A DNA stretch of 64,000 nucleotides from Flavobacterium sedimenticola. Its GTDB lineage: Bacteria; Bacteroidota; Bacteroidia; Flavobacteriales; Flavobacteriaceae. The notes under the pieces were generated by a model. The model saw only the letters and a program-made list of their open reading frames with translations. It was not told the DNA's origin and did no database searches. Positions 37,698 through 46,606 of the stretch are shown one piece after another. The stretch is taken from contig NZ_JASGBP010000002.1 of assembly GCF_030053345.1 (NCBI RefSeq), positions 372,001-436,000 of the forward strand. Reading direction: 5' to 3'. Within the stretch, counting starts at the first letter, position 1, and each line of letters opens with the position of its first letter. Position numbers and translations under genes: made by a program.

Positions 37698-38381
37698 ATG
37701 GTTAAAAAGGCTAACATATTACAGTCGTTGACCGTTTTGTTTTTTGTTATTGCTTTTTTTGAAATTGTTTCAGAATACTTAGCCAATACTCTCTTTATAT
37801 GTACTTTAAAACCGCTGATTCCGCTTGTATTAGTAGTATTGTATTGGATAAGTTCTGAAAGAAAAAGTACGTTGGTGACCGCTATTTTTTTGTTGTCCAT
37901 GATTACCAATATGCTTTTCATTCCCAACACAACCGAATGTTTGTATTATGCGCTGATTATATTTACGGTGCATCGTATTTTGGTTATTTATCTCATTTTT
38001 ATATTGCAGAAAATAAAAGACATTGTGCCGGTTACCATTGCCACCATTCCTTTTCTGTTGATTTTCTTTTATATGTTTATGGAAACCAATGAAATACCCG
38101 AAAACAGTTTTTATCTTTTGATACTGCAAAACATATTGATTTCACTTTTTGCCGGTGTAGCGTTGGCCGGCTATGTGATGAATGATAACAAACAGAACTC
38201 GGTGCTTTTGATATCGGTATTGTTGTTTGTAATGCTGCAGTTCACCGTTTTTATTGAAAAGTATTTTTTGGTCAACGAATTGCAGCAGTTCTTCAGACCG
38301 TTGGCCATGACTTTCAACGTGTTGGCGTTTTTTACGTTTTATAAGTATGTACTCATCGCCGAAAAATCAAATCACAATTGA
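37698..38381 (+). CDS. Multi-spanning membrane protein of unknown function
   Basis: The 227 residues contain about seven hydrophobic helices with short loops, for example ILQSLTVLFFVIAFFEIV, PLIPLVLVVLYWIS and LLISVLLFVMLQFTVFIEKY. Size and spacing are reminiscent of YhhN/TMEM86-like proteins, but I see no decisive motif, so that is only a suggestion. The 3' end overlaps the converging metallophosphatase gene by 15 bases. Confidence 0.65.
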   Translation: MVKKANILQSLTVLFFVIAFFEIVSEYLANTLFICTLKPLIPLVLVVLYWISSERKSTLVTAIFLLSMITNMLFIPNTTECLYYALIIFTVHRILVIYLIFILQKIKDIVPVTIATIPFLLIFFYMFMETNEIPENSFYLLILQNILISLFAGVALAGYVMNDNKQNSVLLISVLLFVMLQFTVFIEKYFLVNELQQFFRPLAMTFNVLAFFTFYKYVLIAEKSNHN

Positions 38382-39278
38382 GGTACCTTGACTGCTTTTA
38401 GCATCATCGTCAAAGTAAAAATCAATTCGGCCTAAATTCAAACCATAACAACCTACTTGGTTTACTAAAACATCTTTACCTTCAATGTTCTTTAACAAAG
38501 TAGGTTTATCCAAAAAGGTATGTGTATGCCCGCCGATAATCAAATCAATATCTTTGGTTAAAGCAGCCAGTTTGGTATCGCAAATTTTTTCAGGGTCGTC
38601 TTTGTATTTATAACCCAAGTGTGAGAGACAAATAACCAAATCACATTTTTTGTCGTGTTTTAACACGCGAGCCATGTCTTGTGATACCGAAACCGGATCG
38701 TTGTACACCGTTTCTTTGGAATTCTTTTTATCAACCAATCCGTCAAGTCCGACGCCTAAGCCAAAAACCCCAACTTTAATCCCGTCTTTATTGAAAATTT
38801 TAAACGGTTTCACATGGCCGTTCATGATGGTATTGGTAAAATCATAATTGGCCGACACCAATTCAAAACCGGCGTTAGGTAACTGGGCATACAAACCGTC
38901 AATCCCGTTATCAAAATCGTGGTTACCGATGGTGGCCAAATCATAGCGCATCATCGTCATTAATTTAAATTCCAGTTCACCGCCATAATAATTAAAATAA
39001 GGCGTTCCCTGAAAAATATCACCGGCATCCAATAACAACACATTCGGGTTTTCCTGACGTATGCTTTCAATCAAGGCTGCACGTCGAGCCACGCCGCCCA
39101 TATTAGGGTTTTTAGGATGATTGGCCGGAAACGGGTCAATATAACTATGTACATCGTTGGTGTGTAGTATGGTTAAATGTTTGGTATTTATCGTTTTAAA
39201 ACTGCTTAGCGATAAACTGCCCAGACCTAAAAATGCCGTTCCTGCCGCTGTTTTTTGTATAAAATCTCTTCTCTTCAT
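38367..39278 (-). CDS. 5'-nucleotidase-type metallophosphatase (catalytic domain only)
   Basis: The 303-residue protein has a twin-arginine-like signal (MKRRDFIQKTAAGTAFLGLG) and then the calcineurin-like core: LHTNDVHSYIDPF, GGVARRAALIE, LLLDAGDIFQGTPYFNYYGG, IGNHDFDNGID, LSHLGY and IGGHTHTF. These residues bind two metal ions. This is the N-terminal half of UshA-type 5'-nucleotidases. The C-terminal substrate-specificity half is a separate gene, four bases upstream in the same operon, so the two proteins probably associate outside the inner membrane. Confidence 0.9.
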   Translation of the reverse strand: MKRRDFIQKTAAGTAFLGLGSLSLSSFKTINTKHLTILHTNDVHSYIDPFPANHPKNPNMGGVARRAALIESIRQENPNVLLLDAGDIFQGTPYFNYYGGELEFKLMTMMRYDLATIGNHDFDNGIDGLYAQLPNAGFELVSANYDFTNTIMNGHVKPFKIFNKDGIKVGVFGLGVGLDGLVDKKNSKETVYNDPVSVSQDMARVLKHDKKCDLVICLSHLGYKYKDDPEKICDTKLAALTKDIDLIIGGHTHTFLDKPTLLKNIEGKDVLVNQVGCYGLNLGRIDFYFDDDAKSSQGTSIVI

Positions 39279-39282
39279 AATT

Positions 39283-40059
39283 TTATTCTTTTCGGATACG
39301 AGTATCGTTGCCGGCGGTTATCGTTTTGTTTTCTTTGAAGTAGTCAATGATGATGTTTCTGAGTTTATAATCTAAATCATATTTTTCCACGCCTTTTTTA
39401 AAAAACAGCATATTGTCGCCGCCGCCTACCAGATAGTCAGAAGTCACTACGTAATATACTTTCTCCATATCAAGCGGATTTCCTTGTATTTGAATCTCTT
39501 TAGGCTGATTGTCTTTTGTGATGGTAAAGGTTAGTCCGTGCAACGGATGCGGTTTCTTTTCTGCAATCAAATACACAATCATTTCTATAACTTGCTCTCC
39601 TTTTAAGCCTACTACTACAGCACTGTTTTCAAATGGCATGATTTCGTATGCATTTCGGGCGGTTACATTGCCTTTTGGGATAATAGTGCGGATACCGCCA
39701 TGATTCAGCAAACAAATATCGAGCTTCTTTTGGGTACGGAGCTCAAAGATTTTGGCCGATTTTTCAAAAGTGATGTCGGATAGAAAATTTCCCATCGGGG
39801 TTTGCCATTCGCCCGATTTATCGATAGTCTCCGGCGCATTAGCTAAAACCATACTCAAATCTTTATCGATATTTTCACGGTACGGCTTGATAAAATTTTC
39901 AATATCAGCGCTTTCTGCATTTTTATCGGTTATCGGAATTTCTTTGCCTTCAATTTTGGTAACAGCAAACTTTTTCTCGGCACAGGATGCCAAAGCCGCA
40001 AATGTTAAGAATAAAACAAAATGTTTTAAAAAAAGGCTATTGTTTTTTAGTTTTACCAT
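39283..40059 (-). CDS. 5'-nucleotidase C-terminal domain lipoprotein
   Basis: The 258-residue protein begins with a lipoprotein signal ending LASC. The remainder matches the PF02872-type domain of 5'-nucleotidases: NFLSDITFEKSAKIFELRTQ, CLLNHGGIRTIIPKGNVTAR, EIMPFENSAVVVGLKGEQV and TSDYLVGGGDNM. That domain provides the nucleobase-binding residues. The metallophosphatase half follows four bases downstream. The gene order (C-domain first) is the reverse of the order within fused enzymes. Confidence 0.88.
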   Translation of the reverse strand: MVKLKNNSLFLKHFVLFLTFAALASCAEKKFAVTKIEGKEIPITDKNAESADIENFIKPYRENIDKDLSMVLANAPETIDKSGEWQTPMGNFLSDITFEKSAKIFELRTQKKLDICLLNHGGIRTIIPKGNVTARNAYEIMPFENSAVVVGLKGEQVIEMIVYLIAEKKPHPLHGLTFTITKDNQPKEIQIQGNPLDMEKVYYVVTSDYLVGGGDNMLFFKKGVEKYDLDYKLRNIIIDYFKENKTITAGNDTRIRKE

Positions 40060-40107
40060 CGCTTTTGGTACTAATTTTAATAAATTTGTAATTCAAGTAA
40101 AAGTAGC

Positions 40108-40626
40108 ATGTTTTTAAATTACCTAAAGGATTTTTCGACAAAAAAAATTGTTAAAAGCAGTTTGTCCAATGTAAAACATTCGCCATCTGATACTAAGATT
40201 ACAACAGTCGGGATTATCTTTGATGAAAGTTATTTTTATGAGAGAGAAGCCTTAGTACAAGAATTGATTCAGAATGGCATCGACGAAGCACAAATTAAAA
40301 TCCTTGTTTTCAAAGACAAGATTAAAAAAAACGAGGTTTTTGACTATCCGGTATTCAGTCATAAAGATTTAAGTTGGCGTGCTACCGTAGATAAAGCTGA
40401 AGTGAAGACTTTTGTAAACCAACCTTTTGATTTGCTGATTAATTATTACGATACCGAGAAAACAGCGTTACTGTTGGTTTCTCATCTGTCAAAAGCCACG
40501 TTCAAAGTTGGCTTTGCCACCATCGACAAGCGGCTCAATCATTTTATGATTAACACCAATGCGGAAAATTATAAAGTCTTTATGGACGAACTGTTCAAAT
40601 ATTTAAAAATTCTAAACAAAATATAA
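40108..40626 (+). CDS. DUF6913 family protein
   Basis: The 172-residue soluble protein contains [54 protein letters not shown] and [16 protein letters not shown]. This pattern agrees with the Bacteroidetes DUF6913 family; function unknown. The dapA start is one base after its stop, so the two are co-transcribed, a linkage I recall in other Flavobacteriaceae. TAAATTTG at 40081-40088 may be its -7 element, 20 bases upstream of ATG. Confidence 0.78.
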   Translation: MFLNYLKDFSTKKIVKSSLSNVKHSPSDTKITTVGIIFDESYFYEREALVQELIQNGIDEAQIKILVFKDKIKKNEVFDYPVFSHKDLSWRATVDKAEVKTFVNQPFDLLINYYDTEKTALLLVSHLSKATFKVGFATIDKRLNHFMINTNAENYKVFMDELFKYLKILNKI

Positions 40627-40627
40627 A

Positions 40628-41512
40628 ATGCAATCATTATTCGGTACCGGAGTTGCGCTAGTTACACCATTCAAAAAAGATTTTTCAGTTGATGTGGAAG
40701 CGCTTAAAGCTATAGTGAACTTTCAAATTGATAACGGTATTGATTACCTAGTTGTTTTAGGTACTACTGCCGAAACGGCTACATTAACCAAGGAAGAAAA
40801 GGAATTGGTGATTAAAACGGTGGTCGAAACCAACCAAGGAAGGTTGCCTTTGGTTTTGGGTGTTGGCAGTAACAATACGCAGGAAGTGGTAGCGGAATTA
40901 AAAGCGAGAGATTTTTCAGATTTTACAGCCATACTGTCGGTATCGCCCTATTACAACAAACCAACGCAAGAAGGCATTTACCAACATTTCAAAGCCGTAG
41001 CGGAAGCTTCTCCGATTCCGGTTATTTTGTACAATGTGCCCGGAAGAACCGCCAGTAATGTATTGCCTTCCACTATCATCCGATTGGCCAATGATTTCAA
41101 AAACATTGTAGCGGTAAAAGAAGCCGCAGGCGATATCGTACAAGCGATGAAGTTAATTCAGCATGCGCCAAAAGACTTTTTAGTGATTTCGGGCGATGAC
41201 ATGATTACTTTGCCGATGGTCTTGGCCGGTGGCGCAGGAGTGATATCGGTGATTGCCGAAGGTTTTCCGAAACAATTCTCTGAGATGGTTCATTTGGGAT
41301 TGAATAAAAAAGCAGATGAGGCGTATAAAATTCATTACTTATTAGCCGAGGCCATCGATATGATTTTTGAACAAGGAAACCCGGCGGGAATCAAAGAAGT
41401 GTTCAAAGCATTAGGATTGTCAGAAAATACCGTTCGATTGCCATTGGTAAACGTAGATGAAAACTTAGCCAAACGTTTGCATGATTTCACAAATAAAATA
41501 GCAATTATGTAG
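40628..41512 (+). CDS. dapA: 4-hydroxy-tetrahydrodipicolinate synthase
   Basis: DapA condenses pyruvate with aspartate semialdehyde in lysine and diaminopimelate synthesis. The 294 residues form a TIM barrel with GTTAETATL (pyruvate-site threonines), VLGVGSNNT, the tyrosine in [22 protein letters not shown], the Schiff-base lysine in VAVKEAAGD and [10 protein letters not shown]. It follows the DUF6913 gene with one base between. Confidence 0.96.
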   Translation: MQSLFGTGVALVTPFKKDFSVDVEALKAIVNFQIDNGIDYLVVLGTTAETATLTKEEKELVIKTVVETNQGRLPLVLGVGSNNTQEVVAELKARDFSDFTAILSVSPYYNKPTQEGIYQHFKAVAEASPIPVILYNVPGRTASNVLPSTIIRLANDFKNIVAVKEAAGDIVQAMKLIQHAPKDFLVISGDDMITLPMVLAGGAGVISVIAEGFPKQFSEMVHLGLNKKADEAYKIHYLLAEAIDMIFEQGNPAGIKEVFKALGLSENTVRLPLVNVDENLAKRLHDFTNKIAIM

Positions 41513-41537
41513 TTTTTTTTCATCCGAAAAAAATATT

Positions 41538-41566
41538 TTGAAGTAAACAATTAATAATTAACTTTG
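41538..41566 (+). promoter_or_regulatory. bamD operon promoter (TTG, 18 bases, TAACTTTG)
   Basis: TTG 41538-41540 and TAACTTTG 41559-41566 are 18 bases apart, a consensus match. Start near 41571 gives a leader of about 62 bases. Confidence 0.82.
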
Positions 41567-41632
41567 TCCCCTATTTTTGGGACTGAATTTTAACCGCGTA
41601 AGCGCCCAAAATTGGTACTATACAACAACAAA

Positions 41633-42427
41633 ATGAAGAAATTTTTAGCCCTGCTTATTGTCATTATCACGTTTTCATCTTGCAGCGATTACCAAAAAGC
41701 ATTGAAATCGGAAGATATAGCGGTAAAATTTGCGATGGCAACAAAAATGTACGAGGCCAAAAAGTACAACAAAGCGATTCGTCTTTTTGAGCAAATTGCC
41801 CCGGCCTACAAAGGGAAACCACAGGCAGAGCGTTTGTTTTATATGTATGCTCAATCGCTCTACAAAACGGAGCAATATTATTTAGCGGGATATCAATTTG
41901 AAAGTTTTGCATCAGGATACCCAAAGAGTGAGAAAATGGAAGAGGCCTCTTTTTTGGGTGCCAAATGTTTTACGCACTTATCGCCGGTGTACAGTTTAGA
42001 TCAAACGGATACCTACAAAGCGATTGATAAGTTGCAATCTTTTATTGATATGTATCCCAATTCGGCAAGTTTACCCGAAGCGAATGTTTTGGTGAAAGGC
42101 TTAAGAGAAAAATTAGAGAAAAAGGCATTTGAGAATGCCAAAATTTACAATAACATTTCAGATTACAAGGCGGCCATGGTGGCTTTTGATAATTTTTTAG
42201 TTAATTATCCGGGTACACCTTATAAAGAAAAAGCTTTATTTTATAAATTTGATTCTGCTTATCAATTGGCCATCAATAGTGTGCCGGCAAAAATGGAAGA
42301 ACGACTCAACAATGCCAAGTCGGCTTACAATAGCTTAATAAAGTTTAAAGCAGATACCGAATTTAAGGCAAAGGCCGATGAGATGTTGGCGCGTATCGAG
42401 AACGATTTAAAACAATTTACTAAATAA
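41633..42427 (+). CDS. bamD: Outer-membrane assembly lipoprotein BamD
   Basis: BamD is the essential lipoprotein of the BAM machine that inserts outer-membrane beta-barrels. The 264 residues begin with a lipoprotein signal (FLALLIVIITFSSC) and continue as tetratricopeptide-like helices: KMYEAKKYNKAIRLFEQI, YMYAQSLYKTEQYYLAGYQF and DKLQSFIDMYPNSA. ATG 41633 directly precedes the signal; ATG 41612 adds seven residues. It starts the run bamD-rpoZ-coaBC-porD-recN, all closely spaced. Confidence 0.92.
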   Translation: MKKFLALLIVIITFSSCSDYQKALKSEDIAVKFAMATKMYEAKKYNKAIRLFEQIAPAYKGKPQAERLFYMYAQSLYKTEQYYLAGYQFESFASGYPKSEKMEEASFLGAKCFTHLSPVYSLDQTDTYKAIDKLQSFIDMYPNSASLPEANVLVKGLREKLEKKAFENAKIYNNISDYKAAMVAFDNFLVNYPGTPYKEKALFYKFDSAYQLAINSVPAKMEERLNNAKSAYNSLIKFKADTEFKAKADEMLARIENDLKQFTK

Positions 42428-42433
42428 AAGAAG

Positions 42434-42754
42434 ATGGACTTAAAAAAGACGAATGCACCGGTAAATACCGTTACTTACAACAAAACGCAAATTGAAGAGC
42501 GTACCGGTAATGTTTATGAAGCTATCACCATTATGGCTAAAAGAGCCAACCAAATCAATTCTGAAATCAAAAAAGAATTGACTGAGAAGTTAGAAGAATT
42601 TGCTACGTATAACGATAGTTTGGAAGAAATCTTTGAAAACAAAGAGCAAATCGAAGTTTCCAAATACTACGAAAAATTACCAAAACCACATGCATTGGCC
42701 GTTCAAGAATGGTTGGATGACAAAATTTACTACAGAGATACTACTAAAGACTAA
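42434..42754 (+). CDS. rpoZ: DNA-directed RNA polymerase subunit omega
   Basis: The 106-residue protein is the Bacteroidetes form of omega: AITIMAKRANQINSEIKKEL matches the conserved omega core, with an acidic middle (EFATYNDSLEEIFENKEQIE) and EWLDDKIYYRD at the end. Omega binds and stabilises the beta' subunit. Six bases separate it from bamD and five from coaBC. Confidence 0.88.
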   Translation: MDLKKTNAPVNTVTYNKTQIEERTGNVYEAITIMAKRANQINSEIKKELTEKLEEFATYNDSLEEIFENKEQIEVSKYYEKLPKPHALAVQEWLDDKIYYRDTTKD

Positions 42755-42759
42755 TTCTC

Positions 42760-43977
42760 ATGTCTGTTTTAAGCGGTAAAAAAATTCTACTTGGCGTTTC
42801 CGGAGGAATTGCCGCTTACAAAACAGCATCATTAGTCAGATTGTTTATAAAAGCCGGTGCCGAGGTCCAAGTGATCATGACACCGGCTTCTAAGGATTTT
42901 GTAACGCCTTTAACATTATCCACACTTTCCAAAAATCCGGTTTATTCCACATTTTACAATGAAGAAGACCAAGATGCCGAATGGAATAATCATGTCGAAT
43001 TAGGACTCTGGGCCGACTTCATGCTCATTGCACCGGCAACCGCCAATACCTTATCAAAAATGGTGAACGGCAATTGTGACAATCTTTTAATTGCAGCTTA
43101 TTTATCCGCCAAATGTCCGGTGTATTTTGCTCCGGCGATGGATTTGGATATGTATAAACATCCGTCCACGATTTCAAGTTTTGCCACATTAAAAAAGTTT
43201 GGCAATATTATGATTCCGGCTGAAACCGGGGAATTAGCCAGCGGATTATCAGGTGAAGGCCGAATGGCAGAACCTGAAAACATTGTGGCTTTTATCGAAA
43301 ATGATTTAGAAAGTCGCTTGCCGTTACGAGGCAAGAAAATATTGATTACTGCCGGACCTACTTACGAAGCCATTGATCCGGTACGATTCATAGGCAATCA
43401 TTCTTCAGGAAAAATGGGCTTTGATATTGCGCAATGTGCAGCCAATCAAGGTGCTTCAGTAACCTTGATTTCAGGGCCGACCCATCTCAATACCTCGCAT
43501 ACAAATATTCATTTGATTCGAGTGACCTCGGCTGCCGAAATGTATGAGGCATGTCATGAGTATTATACAGATACCGATGTTGCCATTTGTGCTGCTGCTG
43601 TAGCCGATTACAAACCGAGACAAGTGGCCACACAAAAGATAAAAAAATCAGAACCGAATTTTTTAATTGAGTTGGAAAAGACCCAGGATATCTTAGCATC
43701 ACTCGGGCAGTTGAAGCAAAACCAGTTTCTGATAGGTTTTGCTCTGGAGACTGAAAACGAAATTGAAAATGCAAAGTTGAAAATTCAGAAAAAAAACTTA
43801 GATTTGATAGTTCTTAATTCACTTCAGGATGAAGGCGCCGGTTTTGCTAAATCAACCAATAAAGTTACTTTTATTGATAACCATTTTACCATTGAACCTA
43901 TGCCGCTCAAAACCAAAGAAGAAGTGGCTTTTGACATTATCAATAAAGTAATTAAACACTATGAAAAAAATAATTAG
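42760..43977 (+). CDS. coaBC: Bifunctional phosphopantothenoylcysteine decarboxylase/synthetase
   Basis: CoaBC makes 4'-phosphopantetheine in two steps on the path to CoA. The N-terminal flavin decarboxylase half shows LLGVSGGIAAYKTASLVR, the catalytic histidine in NNHVELG and APAMDLDMYKHP (PAMNxxMW-like, Asp instead of Asn). The C-terminal synthetase half (from about 190) shows ILITAGPTYEAIDPVRFIGN, SSGKMG and AAVADYKP. The 405 residues are complete. Its 3' end overlaps the porD start by 17 bases. coaE of the same pathway lies at 51.6 kb. Confidence 0.95.
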   Translation: MSVLSGKKILLGVSGGIAAYKTASLVRLFIKAGAEVQVIMTPASKDFVTPLTLSTLSKNPVYSTFYNEEDQDAEWNNHVELGLWADFMLIAPATANTLSKMVNGNCDNLLIAAYLSAKCPVYFAPAMDLDMYKHPSTISSFATLKKFGNIMIPAETGELASGLSGEGRMAEPENIVAFIENDLESRLPLRGKKILITAGPTYEAIDPVRFIGNHSSGKMGFDIAQCAANQGASVTLISGPTHLNTSHTNIHLIRVTSAAEMYEACHEYYTDTDVAICAAAVADYKPRQVATQKIKKSEPNFLIELEKTQDILASLGQLKQNQFLIGFALETENEIENAKLKIQKKNLDLIVLNSLQDEGAGFAKSTNKVTFIDNHFTIEPMPLKTKEEVAFDIINKVIKHYEKNN

Positions 43978-44848
43978 TTTTCTCTTTTTGCTTTGTATCG
44001 GATGGACTCAAGCGCAGCAACTGAATTGTACGGTTCAGGTCAATTCCGACAAGATTGCCAGTACCAACAATCAGATTTTTAAAAATTTGGAAAAATCCAT
44101 CAGTGAGTTTGTCAACAAAACCGATTGGACCGGTGAAGAGTTCAAGCAAAATGAAAAAATCAACTGTTCGATGGTGATTATTCTCAACAGTTACGATTCC
44201 AATCAGTTTTCGGCTACCTTACAAGTAGAATCATCGCGACCCATTTTTGATTCGTCCTATTCATCGCCGGTTTTTAACTATAACGACAAGGATTTCAGTT
44301 TCCGATATGTAGAATTTGAAAATTTGATTTTCAATCCGGCTACTTTCGATTCTAATTTGGTTTCAGTCTTGGCGTTTTACAGCTACATGATTTTAGGCTT
44401 TGATGCCGATACGTATTCGCTTAACGGTGGCAAACAATGGTTTGATACCGCCCAACAAATTATGACGGTTGCCCAACAAGGCGGTTACAAAGGATGGAGT
44501 CAGGCCGATGGTAATCAAAACCGCTATTTCTTGATTAGCGATTTACTTTCGGGAACATTTGATGCCTACCGTGAAGCCATGTATCAATACCACAGAGAAG
44601 GATTAGACACCATGACTAAAGATGTAAAAACCGCTAAGGAGACCATTATGGCATCCATCGGAACACTGAGTGCTATTTACAAAGTACGCCCAAATGCGTT
44701 CTTGACTCGCGTATTTTTTGATGCTAAAGCCGATGAAATTGTTTCCATACTTTCCGGTGGTCCTAAAGTAACCATCGCACCTACCATTGAAACGCTGAAC
44801 AGAATTTCTCCGCTCAATTCGAGCAAATGGGGTAGTATCAGATTATAA
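43961..44848 (+). CDS. porD: DUF4835 protein, PorD homologue (type IX secretion)
   Basis: The 295-residue protein starts with a signal peptide (IISFLFLLCIGWTQAQ). It then follows the DUF4835 pattern: LNCTVQVNSDKIASTNNQIF, TDWTGEEFKQNEKINCSMVI, FENLIFNPATFDSNLVSVLA, FDADTYSLNGGKQWFDTAQQ and ISPLNSSKWGSIRL at the end. In Porphyromonas gingivalis the family member PorD is needed for type IX secretion, although its exact role is uncertain. The type IX cargo protein at 47.9 kb makes this context consistent. Confidence 0.85.
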   Translation: MKKIISFLFLLCIGWTQAQQLNCTVQVNSDKIASTNNQIFKNLEKSISEFVNKTDWTGEEFKQNEKINCSMVIILNSYDSNQFSATLQVESSRPIFDSSYSSPVFNYNDKDFSFRYVEFENLIFNPATFDSNLVSVLAFYSYMILGFDADTYSLNGGKQWFDTAQQIMTVAQQGGYKGWSQADGNQNRYFLISDLLSGTFDAYREAMYQYHREGLDTMTKDVKTAKETIMASIGTLSAIYKVRPNAFLTRVFFDAKADEIVSILSGGPKVTIAPTIETLNRISPLNSSKWGSIRL

Positions 44849-44888
44849 TACGGCTGTATTTTAGATTTAATTCACTTTATTTTCGGGC

Positions 44889-46541
44889 ATGATTACTTCG
44901 CTTTCCATTGAGAATTTTGCGTTAATTGAAAAATTAGAGATTAATTTTTCCAACGGATTTTCAATTATAACCGGTGAAACCGGAGCCGGAAAGTCTATTC
45001 TCCTAGGTGCGTTGGGTTTGGTGTTGGGTAAGAGAGCCGATTTGTCTTCTCTTAAAAATAAAGATGAAAAATGTATCGTTGAAGCCAATTTTGCCATAGC
45101 AAAGTATCAGTTACAGTCATTTTTTGAGGAGAATGATTTAGATTACGAGGAGGAAACCATCATTAGAAGAGAAATTCTGCCTTCGGGCAAATCAAGGGCT
45201 TTTGTCAATGATAGTCCGGTTACTTTGCAACAATTGCAAGATTTAAGCCTGTATCTGATCGATATTCATTCGCAACATCAAACCTTAGAATTGTCCGAAG
45301 AAAACTTTCAATTCACGATTATCGATGCCATTGCCAACAATGGTAAAATACTTCAGGAATACCAACAATTACTCAAACAATATCGCATTGCTAAAGCATC
45401 ATTAGAAGTCCAAAAAAACAACTTGTCAACGGTCTTAAAAGAGAAAGACTACAATGAGTTTTTGTTCAACGAATTGGAATTGGCACAATTAAAAGAAGGC
45501 GAGCAGGAAGAATTGGAGCAAAGTTTCGAGGCGCTGAATAATGTAGAATTAATCAAAGAGAATTTAGACAAACTACTGGTACTGGCGCAAGAAGAATCGT
45601 TTGGATTGCTGAAAAATTTAAAAGAGTTTAAGTCCGTACTTCAAAAAAACACCCCTTTTTCGCCATCCTATGAAGCGCTTTTAGAGCGAACCAACTCGGT
45701 TTTAATTGAATTTGACGACATCGTCAAAGAATTAACCCGTGAATCGGACATGGTTTTTAATGATCCTGAAAAACTAACACGTGTTGATCAGAAACTGCAA
45801 TTGATTTATTCCTTGCAAAAAAAGCATCAAGTGATAACGGTTGGAGAATTGATACGCATTAAAAACGAGTTAGAGTCCAAAGTGGTTTCCGTCTCTGCTT
45901 TAGAGGAAGACATTACTGCTATTGAAAATCAAATAGCAGCATTAGAGTCACAGCTGGATAGTTTAGCGGCTCACATTAACGCAGGAAGACAAAAAGCAAT
46001 TCCAGAACTGACTTCGCAATTGATTACTGTTTTAGAGCAATTAGGAATGCCGAATGTGCGTTTCAAAATTGATCTTACCGTTGAAGAAGTATATTTCAAT
46101 AATGGTAAAGACCGCTTACAGTTTTTATTTTCGGCTAATAAAGGAACCGATTTTGGAATCCTAAAGAAAGTGGCTTCGGGCGGAGAAATGTCTAGAATTA
46201 TGTTGGCCGTAAAATCGGTTTTAGCGCAATATTCCAAACTTCCTACTATTATTTTTGATGAAATTGATACCGGTGTTTCGGGTGAAATTGCCAATAAAAT
46301 GGGTGAAATTATGCGAGAGATGAGTAAAACCATGCAAGTATTTGCCATTACCCATTTGCCGCAAATTGCAGCCAAAGGAGCCGTACACTACAAAGTATTT
46401 AAAACCGTTACCGGCGACACTACAGTTTCGGAATTAAAATTGCTGACTAATGAGGAACGAATACAGGAAATTGCGGAGATGCTTTCGGGTAAAGAGATTT
46501 CCGATTCTGCGTTGAATCATGCCAAAGCATTACTAAACTAA
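44889..46541 (+). CDS. recN: DNA repair ATPase RecN
   Basis: RecN is an SMC-like ATPase acting at double-strand breaks. The 550 residues begin ITSLSIENFALIEKLEI with Walker A GETGAGKSILLGALGLVLG. The long central coiled coil (about 160-370) follows. The C-terminal head holds VASGGEMSRIMLAVKSVLA (signature motif), Walker B PTIIFDEIDTGVSGEIANKM and ITHLPQIAAKG. It is the last gene of the bamD cluster. Confidence 0.96.
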   Translation: MITSLSIENFALIEKLEINFSNGFSIITGETGAGKSILLGALGLVLGKRADLSSLKNKDEKCIVEANFAIAKYQLQSFFEENDLDYEEETIIRREILPSGKSRAFVNDSPVTLQQLQDLSLYLIDIHSQHQTLELSEENFQFTIIDAIANNGKILQEYQQLLKQYRIAKASLEVQKNNLSTVLKEKDYNEFLFNELELAQLKEGEQEELEQSFEALNNVELIKENLDKLLVLAQEESFGLLKNLKEFKSVLQKNTPFSPSYEALLERTNSVLIEFDDIVKELTRESDMVFNDPEKLTRVDQKLQLIYSLQKKHQVITVGELIRIKNELESKVVSVSALEEDITAIENQIAALESQLDSLAAHINAGRQKAIPELTSQLITVLEQLGMPNVRFKIDLTVEEVYFNNGKDRLQFLFSANKGTDFGILKKVASGGEMSRIMLAVKSVLAQYSKLPTIIFDEIDTGVSGEIANKMGEIMREMSKTMQVFAITHLPQIAAKGAVHYKVFKTVTGDTTVSELKLLTNEERIQEIAEMLSGKEISDSALNHAKALLN

Positions 46542-46555
46542 CCGTTTTAATTTAC

Positions 46556-46563
46556 TATTTTTG
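46556..46563 (+). promoter_or_regulatory. fabV -7 element TATTTTTG
   Basis: A consensus -7 box 43 bases before ATG 46607. No TTG at the ideal -33 spacing. Confidence 0.5.
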
Positions 46564-46606
46564 TTCCGTTTTTAATCCAAAATATACATCACTAAATAAC
46601 AAGCAT

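Noticed and set aside
38367..40059. Frameshifted UshA pseudogene
   Set aside because: The domain order is reversed compared with fused enzymes, and each part has its own start codon and export signal.
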